From: Balneola sp.
GTDB taxonomy: Bacteria > Bacteroidota > Rhodothermia > Balneolales > Balneolaceae
Assembly: GCA_002730655.1 (NCBI GenBank)
Contig: PCAT01000043.1
Span: 1 to 9,117 of the forward strand
Direction: 5' to 3'
Length of the DNA stretch: 9,117 nt
Below the pieces are notes generated by a model. That model had not been told where the DNA came from. It was given only the letters and a program-made list of their open reading frames with translations, and made no database searches. Shown here piece after piece: positions 6,405 through 9,117 of the stretch (position 1 is the first letter of the stretch; each line of letters begins with the position of its first letter). The position numbers and the translations under genes are program-made.

Positions 6405-9117
6405 ATGAGACAGTTAATCGGCCTTTGTTTAATCATTCTTTTTAGTTTTTATTCAAGCTCTGTTTTTGCAGGTACAAAAGGTAAAATAGCAGGAAAAGTA
6501 ACTGATAACTCGGGAGAAGCCCTAGTAGGAGTTCAGGTATTTATTGAGGGTACAACCAAGGGTACTACAACAGATGTAGATGGGAAATATTCATTGGTTA
6601 ATCTCGATCCGGGGGAATATACTGTAGTTTTTACATACATAGGTTTTGCCACAGTTAAAGTAGAAAAAGTTGAAGTACTAGTTGATAAAACAACGACAAT
6701 TGATACTGAAATGTCAGAGGAAGTTATTGAAGGCGAAGAAATAGTTGTCACTGCTCAAAGGCCAATTGTTGAAAAAGATCGAACTACAACCACATCTTAT
6801 GTTAGTGCAGCGCAGTTGGAAGATTTACCATTGGTGAGTATAAATGAAGCTATCAATCAGCAAGCTGGTGTTGTTGACGGACATTTTAGAGGAGGAAGGA
6901 CAGGAGAGGTATCTTATCTTGTAAATGGAGTACCGATTAATAATGCATTTAATAATGGAGCTTCATTTGATGTAGAACAAAATATGGTATCAAGTCTTGA
7001 GGTTATCAGTGGTGTCTTCAATGCAGAATACGGCCAAGCTATGAGTGGTGTTGTGAACATCGTAACAAAAGGCGTATCAAGAGATTGGTCAGGTAGTTTT
7101 TTGGGTTATGCAGGAAGAATTGTCAGTAATCGCAAATTAGATTTTGTGACTAGGAATACAGACAAAACCATATTTTTATCTCGCGATGATTTTAGTAATG
7201 ATATTTTTACTTACTCTGAGGTGGCACCTTCAGTTGGAGATCAAGATTATCAGTTATCTCTAGGTGGGCCAATTATTAAAGATAAATTAGGTATTCAGAC
7301 AACTCTTCGATATGTAACATTCGATGGACACCTTATAGGAAGAGATCTATTTAGACCCTCTGATGTGCAGAGTGCAACCTTGAGTTCGGGTGCAGATCCA
7401 AGTACTTGGCTTTTAATGTCAACAGGTGACGGTGAATTTGAATCTTTAAACAGACAAAAACGAATATCTCTAAATAGCTCAATTGTTTATGAAATAAATA
7501 GTAGGCTAAAATTAGATTACAATCTTTTCTTTCAAACAGGTGATGGTAGAAACTATAATCACTTTTACAAGTATAATCCAAGCGCTATTAACCCATACTA
7601 TTTTTATAATCAAACACATATACTGGGATTAAGATATTCTTTAAATAGTAATTCTTTTGCAAATCTTTCCTACAGTTATTTGGATGATCGAAGTGAGGAT
7701 TATCTTTATGATGATGTGTCTGCATCCGGTGATTTAGATGAGCGATATGTTGCTGCACGTATGAGTTCTCAACAAGGCCAATATGCTTTTGCAATGGGAG
7801 GTAACAATCTGGGTTCAGGACAAAGTATAACAAAAACACATACCATAGTTGCTGACTTCACATCACAGGTGAATAATACGATTCTTTGGAAATCTGGTAT
7901 TACGACTCGTTTACACTCATTAGATAATGAGAGTTTTGGGATTAGTGTAAATCAAGCTACTCAAAGAGCATTTAGATCAGATGACCCATTTTCGAATAAT
8001 AGTCTTGAAGTACAACCTTGGGAGTTAGCTGCCTATTCTCAAGTAAAGGTTGAGTTAGATGAGTTAATTGTTAACGCAGGTTTAAGAGTAGATTATTTTG
8101 AGCCAGACTATGTCGTACCGGTTGATTTAACTCAATATCATTTGGATACGATACTAGATGTGGAAACAGGTAATATGATTTCTAATCGAAAAAATGCAGA
8201 TCCAACCTATCAAGTAAGCCCAAGACTTGGTGTTGCATTCCCGATATCAGAACAAGGAGTAATGCGTTTCTCGGCAGGATTATTCTTTCAAACACCTCAA
8301 TTAAATCTTTTATATACAAATAATGAATTTGATAGACCTCAAGGAGCGGATCGATACACGATAGGTAATGCCAATTTAGAACCAGAACGAACATTACAAT
8401 TCGAAGTCGGCTTGCAACAAGGATTATCCGAAACAATGGGAATGGATTTAACAGTCTTTTCCAAGGATATTAGAGAATTATCCGGTCAAACAGCCGTGAG
8501 AGGTAATATTGGTGTGCCTGTAGGAAGACTTCAGAATATAGATTATGGTACTGTAAAAGGGTTCACATTATCTCTTTTTGAAAGAGGAAAAGGGCAAGTT
8601 TCCTGGACTGTAGATTATACCTTACAATTTGCAAGTGGTTCAGCCTCTAATCCTGCTGAACGTTTTAATCGTTTTGTGAACAATGCTGATGAAATAATAG
8701 CGATCAATAGATTAGACTGGGATAAGCGAAATGTTCTCAATAATTCTATTACATGGAATAGTAAATTTGGGTTGACCCTTTCGGCAATTAATAGTTTACA
8801 GGCTGGTAGCCCTTATACTAGTGAACGAGAAAATATTACATCTCTAATACCAAATAATGAAGATAAGCCAACTCAATTCAATTCTGATATTAGAGCATAC
8901 TATAAACCACCAGTATTAACTCAAAACATTGAATTTTTCCTACAAGTGGATAATGTATTTGATACAAAGAGACATTATGGTATTTATGTTGATACTGGTT
9001 TATCGGATGAGTCAACAGAATTGCAAAGATATTTAAATGCAGGGACTGTTCCTGGCGGGTTAAATTCGCTGGAAGAATGGTACATTGATCAATCTCGAAT
9101 GAGTTCACCTAGATCAA
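6405..9117 (+). CDS. TonB-dependent outer-membrane receptor, C-terminus off right edge
   Basis: The frame from ATG 6405 stays open for 904 codons to the window edge; an in-frame TAA at 6381-6383 makes this the first ATG. Residues 1-22 are a signal peptide (cleavage after VFA). Residues about 25-105 form a carboxypeptidase-regulatory-like domain (KGKIAGKVTD, GTTTDVDGKYSL, YIGF). EEIVVTAQRP (111-120) is a TonB-box-like segment. The plug follows, with LEDLP (138-142), YLVNGVPINN (172-181) and NAEYGQAMSGVVNIVTKG (206-223). The rest reads as alternating strands of a 22-strand barrel, with typical late motifs WDKRNVLN and FLQVDNVFDTKRHYG (845-859). Such receptors import ligands across the outer membrane using TonB-ExbBD energy. 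Context suggests beta-1,3-gluco-oligosaccharides, by inference. It resembles Oar-like receptors more than a full SusC, and no SusD gene is visible. Likely only a few tens of residues are missing. Confidence 0.95.
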   Translation, partial: MRQLIGLCLIILFSFYSSSVFAGTKGKIAGKVTDNSGEALVGVQVFIEGTTKGTTTDVDGKYSLVNLDPGEYTVVFTYIGFATVKVEKVEVLVDKTTTIDTEMSEEVIEGEEIVVTAQRPIVEKDRTTTTSYVSAAQLEDLPLVSINEAINQQAGVVDGHFRGGRTGEVSYLVNGVPINNAFNNGASFDVEQNMVSSLEVISGVFNAEYGQAMSGVVNIVTKGVSRDWSGSFLGYAGRIVSNRKLDFVTRNTDKTIFLSRDDFSNDIFTYSEVAPSVGDQDYQLSLGGPIIKDKLGIQTTLRYVTFDGHLIGRDLFRPSDVQSATLSSGADPSTWLLMSTGDGEFESLNRQKRISLNSSIVYEINSRLKLDYNLFFQTGDGRNYNHFYKYNPSAINPYYFYNQTHILGLRYSLNSNSFANLSYSYLDDRSEDYLYDDVSASGDLDERYVAARMSSQQGQYAFAMGGNNLGSGQSITKTHTIVADFTSQVNNTILWKSGITTRLHSLDNESFGISVNQATQRAFRSDDPFSNNSLEVQPWELAAYSQVKVELDELIVNAGLRVDYFEPDYVVPVDLTQYHLDTILDVETGNMISNRKNADPTYQVSPRLGVAFPISEQGVMRFSAGLFFQTPQLNLLYTNNEFDRPQGADRYTIGNANLEPERTLQFEVGLQQGLSETMGMDLTVFSKDIRELSGQTAVRGNIGVPVGRLQNIDYGTVKGFTLSLFERGKGQVSWTVDYTLQFASGSASNPAERFNRFVNNADEIIAINRLDWDKRNVLNNSITWNSKFGLTLSAINSLQAGSPYTSERENITSLIPNNEDKPTQFNSDIRAYYKPPVLTQNIEFFLQVDNVFDTKRHYGIYVDTGLSDESTELQRYLNAGTVPGGLNSLEEWYIDQSRMSSPRS

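Noticed and set aside
6533..9108. Minus-strand ORFs of 72-84 residues across the right part
   Set aside because: They are antisense to the TonB receptor, whose frame is intact and motif-rich from 6405 to the edge.

Overview
The window looks like part of a beta-1,3-glucan (laminarin-type) degradation and uptake locus from a low-GC member of the Bacteroidota or a relative. Three things point there: a C-terminal type IX secretion sorting region with the phrase Y-P-N-P-F-N-P-S-T, a TonB-dependent receptor with an N-terminal carboxypeptidase-regulatory-like domain, and starts without Shine-Dalgarno sequences. That form of the sorting motif is most familiar from Balneolota/Rhodothermota, Ignavibacteriota and related marine lineages, so a marine Balneolota-like organism is my best guess. 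This is inference; no rRNA or marker gene is present.

Layout. Positions 1-3625 (minus strand) hold most of a very large secreted glycoside hydrolase family 81 endo-beta-1,3-glucanase. Its C-terminus runs off the left edge after at least three related beta-sandwich modules. Positions 3626-3926 are a divergent regulatory region with a 16-bp perfect palindrome, three phased 10-bp repeats and a LacI-like operator half-match; a second, better LacI-like site lies in the first codons of the GH81 gene. Positions 3927-6320 (plus strand) encode a 797-residue secreted multidomain protein: two tandem CBM4-like modules, a possible Fn3-like linker domain, a CBM9/DOMON-like domain and a type IX sorting domain. 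A strong intrinsic terminator follows at 6344-6381. From 6405 to the right edge runs a TonB-dependent outer-membrane receptor, still open at 904 codons.

Proposed working model (inference). The GH81 enzyme cuts beta-1,3-glucan outside the cell, the 797-residue protein binds the glucan or its fragments at the surface, and the TonB receptor imports oligosaccharides. No SusD homologue lies between the binding protein and the receptor, so this is not the classical SusC/SusD arrangement, although one could lie beyond the right edge. The terminator between binding protein and receptor suggests that the two are made in unequal amounts. No tRNA, rRNA, CRISPR array, insertion sequence or transposase was seen.
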